Shown here piece by piece: positions 46,600 through 55,986 of a DNA stretch of 64,000 bases. Position 1 is the first letter of the stretch, and each line of letters starts with the position of its first letter. The translations under genes were made by a program, and so were the position numbers. Source of the DNA: Vibrio sp. UCD-FRSSP16_30 (GTDB lineage: Bacteria; Pseudomonadota; Gammaproteobacteria; Enterobacterales; Vibrionaceae); contig NZ_LZFW01000068.1 in the NCBI RefSeq assembly GCF_001676025.1, positions 20,397 through 84,396 of the forward strand. The letters run 5' to 3'. A model generated the notes under the pieces. That model was given only the letters and a program-made list of their open reading frames with translations, was not told where the DNA came from and did no database searches.

Positions 46600-48189
46600 A
46601 TGAAGAAAACAGCCATTGCTTTAGCCGCTACGTTAGCATTATCTGGATGTAGCCTTTCTGACGATACACCAGAGCTTTCTAACGATTTTCAAATGGAATC
46701 AATGACACTGACGGACGTTAACCGCAGCATGTTATTAGACAGTGATCGCCTGCAAGTTATTGAACGTGAATCTATTAATGAAGTAGATCAGGCACAAGTT
46801 GATGCCCTTCGCCTACAAATCATAAATGCAAAAAATGGCGATGTTATTGAGGTTGAAGCGGGAAAATATCGTAATTTAGGTCAATTAACGATTGAAGCCA
46901 ATGATATTACTATCAAAGCGAAAGACGCAGGTACCGCTTGGGTGACAGGGCTTGTCCAGTTTGAATTAAAAGGCGATAACATCACTATTGATGGTCTGGT
47001 TTTCACTGAAGGTGGACCAAACGAGCGTTTTGGTGGCATCCGTATGATGGGTGATAACAATACACTGAAGAACTCAACGTTCTATTACTTCAACGATGAT
47101 TATGCTTATGAATCTGATGAGCGCCGATCTGAATACCCTAAATATTTATGGGTGTCATTGTGGGGTAAAGACGGCCAAGTAATCAATAATCGTTTCGAAG
47201 GTAAGCAAAAACGTGGCACTTTGATTGGTGTTCAAAAAAACGAAACGCCTGATAATCATATTATCAAACACAATATCTTTATTGACCAAAAGCCCAATCA
47301 ATACAATGAATTTGATATAAAAGAAGCTATTCGTTACAACGGCAACAGCTGGGAAGCAATCCGCATTGGCGATTCAAAGGCTTCACAGTGGCCTTCAAAT
47401 AGCCAGTTTATTGAAAACTTAATGATTGGAATGGATGGAGAGCGTGAGCTTATTTCGATTAAATCGAGTGGCAATATTATTGGCGGAAATACTATCTTTG
47501 AAAGTGCATCTCTCATTTCCCTTCGTCACGGCAAAGCCAATGTTGTTGAAAATAACGTGATCCTAGGTAACGAAAAACTCCTAACGGGTGGTATGCGTAT
47601 TTATGATGAAGATCATGTAATCCGTAATAACTATATTGCAAACACGCGTGGTCGTGATGGATTAATTGAAGGTAATGCTGATTTACGTGGTGCTATCGTA
47701 ATAAATACCGGCATCATCGATGTTGCAAATGGTGAGAAGCTGGATCAATCAGTTAAGGGCAAAGAGCTTAACAAGCAATGGACGCCAAAGAACATTACGA
47801 TTGAAAATAACACGCTTGTTGATACACAGTGGGGTATTGTTTATGGCAACCAGACGCACCGCGTAAGTTTGTTTGATAATAGTGAAGTGGAAAATATTTT
47901 TGGCGCTGTTGATGTCCATTTCAAGAAAAACTTAATTGATAACTCAGCTAACCCTGAATTCATAGCCGTTCTTGGCACTGCTGATTTCCCATTAGAAGAC
48001 GCCACTTACGCTGATGAAGTTTACGTTGGTGAAGTAACAGAAGTTGGGACAGTATCAGGTTATTCAACTGTTCTGCCAAAAATATCGAATGTAAATGGTT
48101 TTGAGTCTGCGCAAGATGTCGGCGCTGATGTATCAAAACTACGTATTATTACTGCTGATATTGCTGGTCCTAGCTATGTAATTAACTAG
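46600..48189 (+). CDS. PL6 alginate lyase (chondroitinase-B-like), lipoprotein
   Basis: 529 residues. Lipobox TLALSGC with Cys17, then a right-handed parallel beta-helix. The PL6 catalytic pair is present with the spacing of Pedobacter chondroitinase B (21 residues): Lys288 in ISIKSSGN and Arg309 in ISLRHGKA. The calcium-site region NVVENNVIL is also seen. It probably cuts alginate, likely MG- or M-rich blocks, at the outer membrane, upstream of the porins. RBS AGAAGAGAC precedes ATG 46600. It starts 30 bases after a symporter terminator and no operator was found in that gap. Confidence 0.9.
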   Translation: MKKTAIALAATLALSGCSLSDDTPELSNDFQMESMTLTDVNRSMLLDSDRLQVIERESINEVDQAQVDALRLQIINAKNGDVIEVEAGKYRNLGQLTIEANDITIKAKDAGTAWVTGLVQFELKGDNITIDGLVFTEGGPNERFGGIRMMGDNNTLKNSTFYYFNDDYAYESDERRSEYPKYLWVSLWGKDGQVINNRFEGKQKRGTLIGVQKNETPDNHIIKHNIFIDQKPNQYNEFDIKEAIRYNGNSWEAIRIGDSKASQWPSNSQFIENLMIGMDGERELISIKSSGNIIGGNTIFESASLISLRHGKANVVENNVILGNEKLLTGGMRIYDEDHVIRNNYIANTRGRDGLIEGNADLRGAIVINTGIIDVANGEKLDQSVKGKELNKQWTPKNITIENNTLVDTQWGIVYGNQTHRVSLFDNSEVENIFGAVDVHFKKNLIDNSANPEFIAVLGTADFPLEDATYADEVYVGEVTEVGTVSGYSTVLPKISNVNGFESAQDVGADVSKLRIITADIAGPSYVIN

Positions 48190-48292
48190 ATTTGTAATTA
48201 ACTAGCTATGTAATTACATAGTTTCGCTGTCTATTTGACTGTTTTGATTTTCGTCGAATTGAAGCCGTTGCAATGTATATTTAAGGCGTTTG

Positions 48293-48323
48293 AAAGCGAG
48301 TAACTTTTGTTACTCGCTTTTTT
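48293..48323 (+). terminator. Rho-independent terminator of the PL6 gene
   Basis: AAAGCGAGTAAC-TTTT-GTTACTCGCTTT hairpin then TTT, about 100 bases after the stop. Confidence 0.85.
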
Positions 48324-48409
48324 GTTTGCCCAGCGAAGCAGGCAAGGGCGTTGCTGGACAACGGCAGGGTCTAAAGGAAGCGATAGGGAGTTAAGGCCAT
48401 TTATTTGAA

Positions 48410-48523
48410 GTGACTGTCCTCTTAACTATGTATAAAATTTTTAAGCGTCTGTCCTTTTACGGTACTTACAATATTTAAAGAGGAATATTGTAAGTGCCTG
48501 TCCCGTTAAGGTGTCTGTCCTTT
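48410..48523. repeat. RAYT-associated repeat cluster A
   Basis: Four copies of the dispersed repeat in the minus-type orientation: GTGACTGTCCT at 48410, GCGTCTGTCC at 48445, GTGCCTGTCC at 48494 and GGTGTCTGTCC at 48510. Between the second and third is a perfect 12-bp inverted repeat ACTTACAATATT/AATATTGTAAGT at 48464-48495. No gene lies in 48324-48624. Confidence 0.75.
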
Positions 48524-48639
48524 CAAAAATTTATTTGATTTTGCTAGGAGATAAAAACGTCAACATATGGCGTAATATGATAATTAATATGTGCGGTGGA
48601 TGACTATAATGTGGGCTGTTTATCTTGAATTGGATTGAT

Positions 48640-49497
48640 ATGAGCGATTGTGATGAATCTGGCTTTTTTGATAGTTTGTTGAATGCTCTACAGATTATTG
48701 CCCTTTTATATATCTTTGCCTATGTGCTACAAGGTCTGATAACGGCTTTAATCACCATGACGATTTGGGTATTTAAAGCTGCATATTATGTTATTTCTGC
48801 AATATTGATCAGCATTGATCATTTTATTTATGATAAGAAAGATAAGCAAAATGTGGTGAGTATTGATAGTGCTGAGCATCCTCGCCAATCAAGAATTTTT
48901 GTCAATCCTAAACGTAGAAATTTGACGACGATTGTTCTTATGAGTATTGCGATTGTAGGTGGGGCGGTAGCGGGAGTAATAAATGCAAAACATGAATCTG
49001 ATAAGTTGCAGTCTAAAGTGACGCAAGATAGCTTGCCAAGCTCTAGCAAAGTGGATTCTACTTCAATACAAGCGAAAAGTGGGAGCTTTGCTCAGGTTAC
49101 TGCTCAAAATCTTAATGTAAGAGTCACTCCTTCGATTCACTCTCAAATTACGTTTAAAATTTCACACCTTTCATTAGTCAATGTGTTGAGGCAAAAATCA
49201 GGTTGGTCATATATTTCCGTTAATGAAAAACAAGGCTGGGTTTCATCAGCGTATCTAACTAGCAATGATTCTTATGCCTTTGATAGTCAACATTCATCAG
49301 TGGTGACGAGTAGTGCAATTGTTGAGGTAGATAAAGGCAATGTAAGAAATAAACCTTCGATGCAGGGACAGGTTATTTTCCAGATAAAACGTGGTGGTAA
49401 GGTGGACGTTTTAAAGCAGAAAGGAAGTTGGTCCTATATTCGTATTTATGGATATCATGGTTGGGTTGCCACTCGATTATTGAATATTAAATTATGA
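48640..49497 (+). CDS. Membrane protein with two bacterial SH3 domains
   Basis: 285 residues from ATG 48640 (TTG 48625 would add five). Two hydrophobic segments near residues 15-55 and 90-115, then a low-complexity linker and two SH3b domains: QVTAQNLNVRVTPSIHSQI to GWVSSAYL and IVEVDKGNVRNKPSMQGQVI to GWVATRLL. The SH3 domains would be periplasmic and may bind peptidoglycan or a protein partner. The pathway is unknown. It is flanked by repeat cluster A. Confidence 0.75.
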   Translation: MSDCDESGFFDSLLNALQIIALLYIFAYVLQGLITALITMTIWVFKAAYYVISAILISIDHFIYDKKDKQNVVSIDSAEHPRQSRIFVNPKRRNLTTIVLMSIAIVGGAVAGVINAKHESDKLQSKVTQDSLPSSSKVDSTSIQAKSGSFAQVTAQNLNVRVTPSIHSQITFKISHLSLVNVLRQKSGWSYISVNEKQGWVSSAYLTSNDSYAFDSQHSSVVTSSAIVEVDKGNVRNKPSMQGQVIFQIKRGGKVDVLKQKGSWSYIRIYGYHGWVATRLLNIKL

Positions 49498-49572
49498 GTT
49501 ATAAGGCGGTAACTGCATTGGCTGAGCTACTACAGCTGAGCAGTCGCCACCTAAATAAATAACGATGATTTT

Positions 49573-50376
49573 TTATGCAATATCATTGTCTTGGCTGATC
49601 GTGCACCTATTCATTTGTTGTAAGATTATTTGTCGATAAAGTTTAATTAGCTCTCGAGATAAGTTATTGGTTTCATCATATAACCAATAGCCAGGTACAT
49701 ACGAACCAACTTTCATAGCATCCATGGTTGTGTTCAAGCGCATTATGATTTGGTTAAAAGAGTGAGAAGTGGTTATTTTTTGTTGATTAAACCTTCGTAC
49801 CTTGTTTAATAAACTAATTGCTCGTCCAAGTAGTAGCTTTGGATTGTGACCATCTCGTTGGATTAAAAAACCTATACTGACCCTATATTGTGTTAGTGCA
49901 TCAATCACATCACTCAGTGTTTGCCATTGCTCAATATAGGTAGATACAGCAAGCTTGTTTCCTTTGGCCATTCGCAACATCGCGCAATCACAGCAAAAAA
50001 ATAATAAACGTATTACCTGCCCATGAACGACTAACTGTTTTGTAAATGACGATCTTTGTTTTTTTAGCACGAGTTGTTGTAAACGAAGAGTAAGTATCCG
50101 TCGCTCTGTACTACTGCCCAAGCTAGGATGATTGGATAGTTCAAGGCTGAGGGTTTTGATTCTACGTTTTATAGCGCTAAGTTCACCTAATCTTAGCTGT
50201 TGATTGGTTAGTTCTTTATAAAGATAAGAACGATGGCAGCGAATTGCATCAATAATTTCTAATGCACAGTAAATTGCTTGTGATGCTTGTTGAGATTGGG
50301 TTGTTGGTGATAGCACCTTACATTGTTTATCAAAGCCCGTTCCTTGAGCTAAAAACATACTGCTTGAAATGTCCAT
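49573..50376 (-). CDS. Hypothetical protein, helical
   Basis: 267 residues from ATG 50376 (MDISSSMFLAQGTGFDKQ); an upstream ATG at 50412 is less likely. The protein is almost wholly alpha-helical by appearance, rich in Leu, Gln and Arg, with no signal peptide and no motif I recognise. A Cys pair occurs in FFCCDCAML. It stands alone between the SH3 gene and the antiporter and may be a sensory or structural protein. Confidence 0.5.
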   Translation of the reverse strand: MDISSSMFLAQGTGFDKQCKVLSPTTQSQQASQAIYCALEIIDAIRCHRSYLYKELTNQQLRLGELSAIKRRIKTLSLELSNHPSLGSSTERRILTLRLQQLVLKKQRSSFTKQLVVHGQVIRLLFFCCDCAMLRMAKGNKLAVSTYIEQWQTLSDVIDALTQYRVSIGFLIQRDGHNPKLLLGRAISLLNKVRRFNQQKITTSHSFNQIIMRLNTTMDAMKVGSYVPGYWLYDETNNLSRELIKLYRQIILQQMNRCTISQDNDIA

Positions 50377-50630
50377 AATTACATCCTTGATATAGAAGCA
50401 TATTAATAACAAGCAACTATGGTGCCAAAAGTTAAGTGACTGTTTTTAAAGTTGTTTAAAATTACTCACTCCATTACTTAAGTTCAGTGTGAATGCAAAA
50501 ACACTACATTGGTGCACAGTGTCGCTTACGATTGTGCATCGATAGCAAAAGATCCTTCGGACAAAGTGTCACAAGTGATTGAATAATCTACTAAGGTGTT
50601 TACAGGTCATCATAAATAGATTGGAACGCT

Positions 50631-52439
50631 ATGCACGAAGATTGGGCTGCACTGGGCATTGCTGCGGTAGGAATTGTGGGCTTAGGCTGTCAATGGTTAG
50701 CATGGCGTTTAAAATTGCCTGCAATCCTATTTTTATTGTTGGCTGGTATTTTAACTGGGCCAATTCTAGGTTGGCTACAACCTCAAGAGATCTTAGGTGA
50801 TCATCTTTTTGCGTTTGTTTCACTAGCGGTTGCGGTCATTCTATTTGAAGGCAGCTTAACGCTTAAATTTTCTGAAATTAAAGGGGTTAGTAATACGGTT
50901 TGGAGCATTGTGACAATCGGTGCGCTGATATCTTGGGCATTGACGAGTGCTGCCGCGTATTACTTACTTGGATTTGATTGGACGTTGGCCTGTCTATTTG
51001 GCAGTTTGACTGTAGTCACAGGTCCGACGGTTATTGTTCCTATTCTTCGTACGGTAAGACCGAGTATTCGTTTATCAAATATACTGCGCTGGGAGGGGAT
51101 CATTATTGATCCGTTAGGTGCATTGTTTGTGGTGATGATTTACGAGTTTATTATTTCAAGCAGTTCATCACAAAGTATTGAAGTATTTGGCTTAATTTTG
51201 CTGATTGGTTTTGGTATCGGTATTGTGGCAGGGGTCTTAGTGGCTGAAATACTGAGGCGTCGATGGTTACCAGAATATCTACAACCATTTGCTGTATTAA
51301 CGATTGTCCTCGCTGTATTTGCAGGTTCCAACTATCTCGAATCAGAGTCGGGTTTGCTGACAGTGACGATCATGGGAATGTGGTTAGCCAACGCTAAAGA
51401 GGTGAATATTCAACATATTTTGCACTTCAAAGAACATTTAACTGTGATGTTTATTACCGGATTATTTATTATTCTGGCAGCACGAATAGACTTGGATGAT
51501 TTTCGTGCTTTGGGTTGGAGTGCCGCCGTTTTATTTGTTGTGATTCAGCTTATATCACGTCCGTTTTCTATCTTTATTGCTACGTTGCGTAGCAGTTTAA
51601 AACTGAAAGAAAAAGTGTTTTTGGCGTGGGTAGCGCCAAGAGGCATCGTTGCCGCTTCTATATCTGCCTTGTTTGCGATAAAGCTGGAAGCATTTGGTGC
51701 TGAAGATGCTAAGTTGCTGGTTCCACTTGTTTTTATGGTAATTATTGGCACAGTGGTATTGCAAAGTATCTCTGCTAAACCTATCGCAAAATGGTTGAAG
51801 GTGGCAGAACCTGCTCCTCGCGGATTTCTAATTATTGGTGCTAATGATGTAGCAAGACTGATTGCTCAAGCGCTGTCAAAATACAATCTGCGAGTTGTTG
51901 TTACTGATTCTAACTGGGACTACATCAGCCAAGCAAAAATGTCTGGGCTTGAGTTTTATTACGGCAATCCTACATCGAGTCATGCCGATGAGTATTTAAA
52001 TTTAATTGGTATTGGTCACGTAGTCGCACTGAGTCCAGATAAGCACTTCAATATTATGGTGTGTATGCAGTATTTGTCAGATTTTGGTGATCATAGAGTA
52101 TTTTGTTTAAAGGATTTAAAAGGTAATAACGACCATAAGCATAAAGTCGATAAAGCCTCGTTTGGTCAGGTGTTATTTGCAGGAAAGCAGAGCTTTAAAA
52201 AACTCGCCAGTTTGACCAATCAAGGTGCCGAAATTAAGCATACTAAATTGAGCGAAAATTTCACATATCAACACTACCTTACACAGTATAAAGATACCTT
52301 AATTCAAACGTTGTTTATTGTGAGCACAACGAACCGTATTCATATGGTTGGAGATTCAAGTGAGCTTACCCCTTTGCCTGGTGAGATAGTCGTATCGTTG
52401 ATTAAAAAAATCTACGTTGGAGATGATAGAAGGCAATGA
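50631..52439 (+). CDS. NhaP-type Na+(K+)/H+ antiporter with C-terminal TrkA-N (RCK) domain
   Basis: 602 residues. Twelve or thirteen membrane helices with the CPA1 pattern LTVVTGPTVIVPILR and EGIIIDPLGALF (the ion-binding Asp), then WVAPRGIVAA and, after residue 395, a Rossmann-like RCK domain (GFLIIGANDVARLIAQALS) that should bind a nucleotide and gate activity. It exchanges Na+ or K+ for protons in the inner membrane, which is relevant in a marine host using sodium-coupled symporters. RBS GGAACG is upstream. Confidence 0.88.
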   Translation: MHEDWAALGIAAVGIVGLGCQWLAWRLKLPAILFLLLAGILTGPILGWLQPQEILGDHLFAFVSLAVAVILFEGSLTLKFSEIKGVSNTVWSIVTIGALISWALTSAAAYYLLGFDWTLACLFGSLTVVTGPTVIVPILRTVRPSIRLSNILRWEGIIIDPLGALFVVMIYEFIISSSSSQSIEVFGLILLIGFGIGIVAGVLVAEILRRRWLPEYLQPFAVLTIVLAVFAGSNYLESESGLLTVTIMGMWLANAKEVNIQHILHFKEHLTVMFITGLFIILAARIDLDDFRALGWSAAVLFVVIQLISRPFSIFIATLRSSLKLKEKVFLAWVAPRGIVAASISALFAIKLEAFGAEDAKLLVPLVFMVIIGTVVLQSISAKPIAKWLKVAEPAPRGFLIIGANDVARLIAQALSKYNLRVVVTDSNWDYISQAKMSGLEFYYGNPTSSHADEYLNLIGIGHVVALSPDKHFNIMVCMQYLSDFGDHRVFCLKDLKGNNDHKHKVDKASFGQVLFAGKQSFKKLASLTNQGAEIKHTKLSENFTYQHYLTQYKDTLIQTLFIVSTTNRIHMVGDSSELTPLPGEIVVSLIKKIYVGDDRRQ

Positions 52440-52475
52440 GTTCTGAGTATGAGATCTTTAAGACCGTTTCTCTTT

Positions 52476-52521
52476 AAAGGACAGGCACCTCATCAGTATC
52501 TTTCTCACAGGACAGTCACTT
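52476..52521. repeat. RAYT-associated repeat cluster B
   Basis: AAAGGACAGGCACCTCATCA (52476, continuing AGTAT-like) and AGGACAGTCACTT at 52509. The first copy is nearly identical over about 24 bases to the one at 60206, so the conserved unit is longer than the core motif. It sits between the antiporter and SDR genes. Confidence 0.75.
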
Positions 52522-52625
52522 GAACGGAAACTCAGATTGTTGTGTGTTCTATTGGTGACTAACCAATGTCATTTTGTGAGCTAGACAGGATAGATACCAA
52601 ACTGACTATTTCAAAAAAAAGCTTA

Positions 52626-52636
52626 TTGTATTACAA
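52626..52636 (+). promoter_or_regulatory. Alginate-regulon operator ahead of the SDR gene
   Basis: Perfect TTGTATTACAA preceded by AGCTTA, as ahead of the symporter at 44746. It is 110 nt upstream of the SDR start and links this distant gene to the alginate locus. Confidence 0.7.
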
Positions 52637-52745
52637 TTTGGCGAGGCGCTAGAGGGTTATTTGTTAGAGTTCGGTATTAAGTTCCGATTATTAAACAAAT
52701 ATTTCCTTTTAGTGAAAGCTAAATTTAAATAAAGAGAGCATCAAT

Positions 52746-53501
52746 ATGTCTAAGAAAGTAGCATTTATTTCAGGCGCAACTGGCGGTATCGGTTTCCAAG
52801 TTGCGAAACGTCTTGGTCAAGATGGTTATACTGTTGTACTTAACGGCATCGAAGATGATAAAGGCGCTGAGCGTATCGCTGAACTGAAAGAAGCAGGTAT
52901 CGAAGCTGAATACTACGGTTTTGACGTAACTGATGAGCATGCGGTAACAGCTAACATCAATACTATTGGTGAGAAATTCGGTCAAATCGATGTTGTTGTG
53001 AACAACGCTGGTGGCCTAGGTGGTCGTAGCCCAATCGAAGGTATGGAAACTGATTTCTTCCGTAAAGTAATGGCTCTTAACCTTGATAGCGCATTCTTTG
53101 TATCTCGCGCTGCAATTCCATTCTTGAAGAAGTCTGACAATGCGTCAATCATCAACTTCACTTCAAATGCAGCTTGGAATGCAGGTGGCCCTGGTGCTGG
53201 TATCTACGGTACTTCAAAAGCAGCAGTACACACTTTGACTCGTGCACTAGCAAAAGAGCTTGCACCAGCTAACATTCGTGTTAACGCTGTATCACCTGGT
53301 ACTATCGATACTCCGTTCCACGCACAAATTAAAGCAACTAAGCCTGAAGTATTCGCTTCTTGGGCAAACAGCATCATGCTTGGTCGTCTAGGCCAACCAG
53401 AAGAAGTTGCATCAGCAATTTCATTCCTAGTTAGCAAAGATGCTTCATTCATCACTGCTGAAACACTTCAGATCGGTGGTGGTCAAGCTCTAGGTATTTA
53501 A
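52746..53501 (+). CDS. SDR-family reductase, probable DEH reductase of alginate catabolism
   Basis: 251 residues of the short-chain dehydrogenase family. Nucleotide-binding SGATGGIGF at 9-17, NNAGG, the catalytic Ser in NFTSNAAW and YGTSK with Tyr and Lys. It probably reduces 4-deoxy-L-erythro-5-hexoseulose uronate (DEH) to KDG with NAD(P)H, the step missing between KdgF and KdgK in the main locus; Vibrio DEH reductases of the SDR type are known. Evidence for this over a 3-oxoacyl-ACP reductase: the TTGTATTACAA operator and strongly biased codons as in the symporters. Kept 4.5 kb outside the locus and bracketed by RAYT repeats. Confidence 0.75.
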   Translation: MSKKVAFISGATGGIGFQVAKRLGQDGYTVVLNGIEDDKGAERIAELKEAGIEAEYYGFDVTDEHAVTANINTIGEKFGQIDVVVNNAGGLGGRSPIEGMETDFFRKVMALNLDSAFFVSRAAIPFLKKSDNASIINFTSNAAWNAGGPGAGIYGTSKAAVHTLTRALAKELAPANIRVNAVSPGTIDTPFHAQIKATKPEVFASWANSIMLGRLGQPEEVASAISFLVSKDASFITAETLQIGGGQALGI

Positions 53502-53544
53502 GATCTCACAAAGTTAGCGATTAACTTTAAGATTTATACTTTAA

Positions 53545-53578
53545 AGGGTTAAGCTCATTTGAGCTTAACCCTTTTTTG
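53545..53578 (+). terminator. Rho-independent terminator of the SDR gene
   Basis: AAAGGGTTAAGCTC-ATTT-GAGCTTAACCC hairpin then TTTTTT. Confidence 0.9.
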
Positions 53579-53602
53579 CTTTAAATAGAAAAACAAAGAA
53601 AC

Positions 53603-53652
53603 AAAGGACACACACCTATTTCTTTGAATAGAAAAACAAAGGACACACACCT
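53603..53652. repeat. RAYT-associated repeats, left of the transposase
   Basis: Two copies AAAGGACACACACCT at 53603-53617 and 53638-53652, each preceded by AATAGAAAAACAAA-like sequence. They are in the same orientation, and inverted relative to the pair on the other side of the transposase gene (54953-55014). Confidence 0.8.
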
Positions 53653-53833
53653 TATTTCTTCGTTCAGTAAAGTGCTCGATAATTTCCGGACAATATATGA
53701 TCTGTTTAAAATTATTGTTTAGGTGGTGACTAAGAGGGAAGTGTAGTAGAACGATATTTTGGTTGATGAAGGGAAATCTATATTTCAGGCTTTATGGTGG
53801 TTTGATATGCTGAGATATGGGGTATTTATTATA

Positions 53834-54805
53834 TCATTCGATTTGATATACGCTTATTTTGGACTTTCCTAGTAATTTTTTCGCATGATTTGCTTGGCGC
53901 AAATTTCCTATAGCGGTAAATCGTGAATTTTCTAGTTCGTTACAAGCTTTAAGCCATCGGTTTTGCTTTAAAGTTAACCGGTTTAGTATTGGTGGTACAT
54001 CATTAGATAGCGATACTTTGCCTTGTCTAAATTCACGAGCAGTCCAGTCAATCAGTTCAATATAATCGGCAAACTTAAAGGGTATCTTTGAATTTGAATG
54101 TTCATTCAAATCATCTTCAAACGGTAAGAGGGATTTAGGCGCGTATCTATTGTTTTGTAAAGTATCTAGTCTGGTTTTAAATGATGTAAAATCAGAGGTT
54201 TCAGGTGTTTTAGCGACTCCGGCTCTAATAGGGTTCAGATCAACGTAGGCCATTGCAGCAAGTAGAGCTTTGTCATCGAGTAATGCTTGGCTCTTAAATC
54301 GACTTTCCCAAAAGTGTCCTTTACATTTATCTTCTAAATTTGCTCTATATGCAATATCAAAGTTGAGCTCTTTCATGAACCAGCTTAGATTCCAAAGTCT
54401 TTTTCTCCATATCTGAATAATTTCATGGCATTTATTTTCTTCTAGCTGATTGGTTAGTTCGTTTTTTAGCCATCGTTTTATTAGTAAAGGAAGCTTATGA
54501 TTTATGGCCCATCGTTCAACGACTTCAAGTGGAGATAAGTTTAATGCTTTGTTTTTATTGATATATACAACCACATGGTAATGGTTACTCATAATGGCGT
54601 AGGCACATATGCTTAGACAATATGTGGCGGTAAGGCTCTTCATTTTATCTTCAACCCACTGCTTTCTATGATCATAACTAACGTGTGTTTCATGATTATG
54701 TCCACAAAGATAGCTCTGTCTTACACAGCGAGAAACGCAGTGGTAGTAGGGGGTAGCATCAATAGAAACAAGCTGTTTTCGTGCAGTTGTCATCGGAATA
54801 GTCAC
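53834..54805 (-). CDS. REP-associated tyrosine transposase (IS200-like, RAYT)
   Basis: 323 residues. N-terminal DATPYYHCVSRCVRQSYLCG, the HUH metal motif H75-Y-H77 in MSNHYHVVVYI, GHFWESRFKSQALLD and a catalytic Tyr187 in AYVDLNPIRAG. It is longer than E. coli TnpA-REP (about 165 residues) but matches the larger RAYT-like proteins of vibrios and shewanellas. It is expected to nick single-stranded DNA at its cognate repeat. It appears intact, as a single-copy domesticated gene, and is flanked by inverted AGGACAnnCACCT repeats with further copies within 6 kb on each side. Confidence 0.88.
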   Translation of the reverse strand: MTIPMTTARKQLVSIDATPYYHCVSRCVRQSYLCGHNHETHVSYDHRKQWVEDKMKSLTATYCLSICAYAIMSNHYHVVVYINKNKALNLSPLEVVERWAINHKLPLLIKRWLKNELTNQLEENKCHEIIQIWRKRLWNLSWFMKELNFDIAYRANLEDKCKGHFWESRFKSQALLDDKALLAAMAYVDLNPIRAGVAKTPETSDFTSFKTRLDTLQNNRYAPKSLLPFEDDLNEHSNSKIPFKFADYIELIDWTAREFRQGKVSLSNDVPPILNRLTLKQNRWLKACNELENSRFTAIGNLRQANHAKKLLGKSKISVYQIE

Positions 54806-54952
54806 AATTATCTAGAAATGATAGTAAGTAGATCTAGCCGTTAATTGACTAAAGATCACTATCAAAGATAATAAATCATACGGAAAATAAGACTAATTGG
54901 CCGATAATTCATGAAACTTGATGGTGTGATGATTATATTAAGCTGATTTTAA

Positions 54953-55014
54953 AGTGTGTGTCCTGTAAACAGCGGTAAAGCAGCGTCACATGATATTTGA
55001 GGTGTGTGTCCTTT
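54953..55014. repeat. RAYT-associated repeats, right of the transposase
   Basis: AGTGTGTGTCCT at 54953-54964 and AGGTGTGTGTCCTTT at 55000-55014, inverted relative to the left pair. The transposase promoter lies between them and the gene. Confidence 0.8.
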
Positions 55015-55064
55015 GAACAAATCGCAGTTGGCATTTACGGCCAATACCAACTGCGTACTGGTTG

Positions 55065-55892
55065 TTAATCGTAGATTGTAGGGATAGGGGCGCGTTTATG
55101 TTGAGTGCGTTTATAGATAGCAATGATGGTTTGTTTGGCTTCTTCTGGTAATGGCTTACCTTCTAGGAAGTTGTCGATATCATCATAGGTGACGCTTAGG
55201 GCATCTTCATCTGCTTTTTGTGGGTCAAGTTCTTCTAGATCGGCGGTAGGCACTTTTACAACCAGTTGCTCTGGAGCACCCAAAGTTTTTGCTAATTGAC
55301 GTACCTGGCGCTTGCTGAGCCCGAATAAAGGTGCCAAGTCACAGGCACCATCACCAAATTTGGTGTAGAAGCCAGTGATATTCTCAGCTGAATGATCCGT
55401 ACCAAGAACTAACCCGCCAACATAACCTGCTATTTGGTATTGAGCGACCATACGGGCTCTTGCTTTGACGTTGCCTTTGACAAAATCTATCTTCTCATCA
55501 GATTTAGGTAGTAAACCAGTATCTTGCAAAGCCGTTCCCGTTGCCGCATGCAGTCCATCAACACCTGCAGCGATATTTACTGAGACAGAGTGGGTTGGTT
55601 TAATGAAAGACAGAGCAAGCTGAGCTTCATCTTCATCTTTTTGCTCACCATAAGGAAGACGAACAGCGATAAACTGATAATTGTCACCGGATTCTTGGCT
55701 AAGTTGTTCAACGGCAAGTTGTGCTAAGCGTCCACAAGTCGTTGAATCCACGCCTCCACTAATGCCAAGGACGACTGATTTGCAGCCAGACTCACGTAGT
55801 TTTTGTTTTATAAAGTCGATACGTCGTGTAATTTCAAAGTCTACATCAATGCTTGGTTGTACACGCATTTCTTGGCGAATTTCATTTTCCAT
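55065..55892 (-). CDS. nadE: Ammonia-dependent NAD+ synthetase
   Basis: Amidates nicotinate adenine dinucleotide to NAD+ with ATP and ammonia, in the cytoplasm. 275 residues with the PP-loop [29 protein letters not shown] and [26 protein letters not shown], all typical of the short NadE without a glutaminase domain. Divergent from a NadD-like gene, with about 95 bases between them, so both NAD steps may share regulation. Confidence 0.95.
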   Translation of the reverse strand: MENEIRQEMRVQPSIDVDFEITRRIDFIKQKLRESGCKSVVLGISGGVDSTTCGRLAQLAVEQLSQESGDNYQFIAVRLPYGEQKDEDEAQLALSFIKPTHSVSVNIAAGVDGLHAATGTALQDTGLLPKSDEKIDFVKGNVKARARMVAQYQIAGYVGGLVLGTDHSAENITGFYTKFGDGACDLAPLFGLSKRQVRQLAKTLGAPEQLVVKVPTADLEELDPQKADEDALSVTYDDIDNFLEGKPLPEEAKQTIIAIYKRTQHKRAPIPTIYD

Positions 55893-55986
55893 GAGTTGAA
55901 TGTCCTAAATATTCGAAGGCAATTTTGGTATCATATTGCAAATTTCCAGTTTGCTCAATTTTATACATTATTAGAGATCCTGAACA

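Noticed and set aside
53603..55014. Complete composite transposon carrying the RAYT gene
   Set aside because: Flanking repeats are short REP-like cores in multiple copies elsewhere, not terminal inverted repeats with target duplications.
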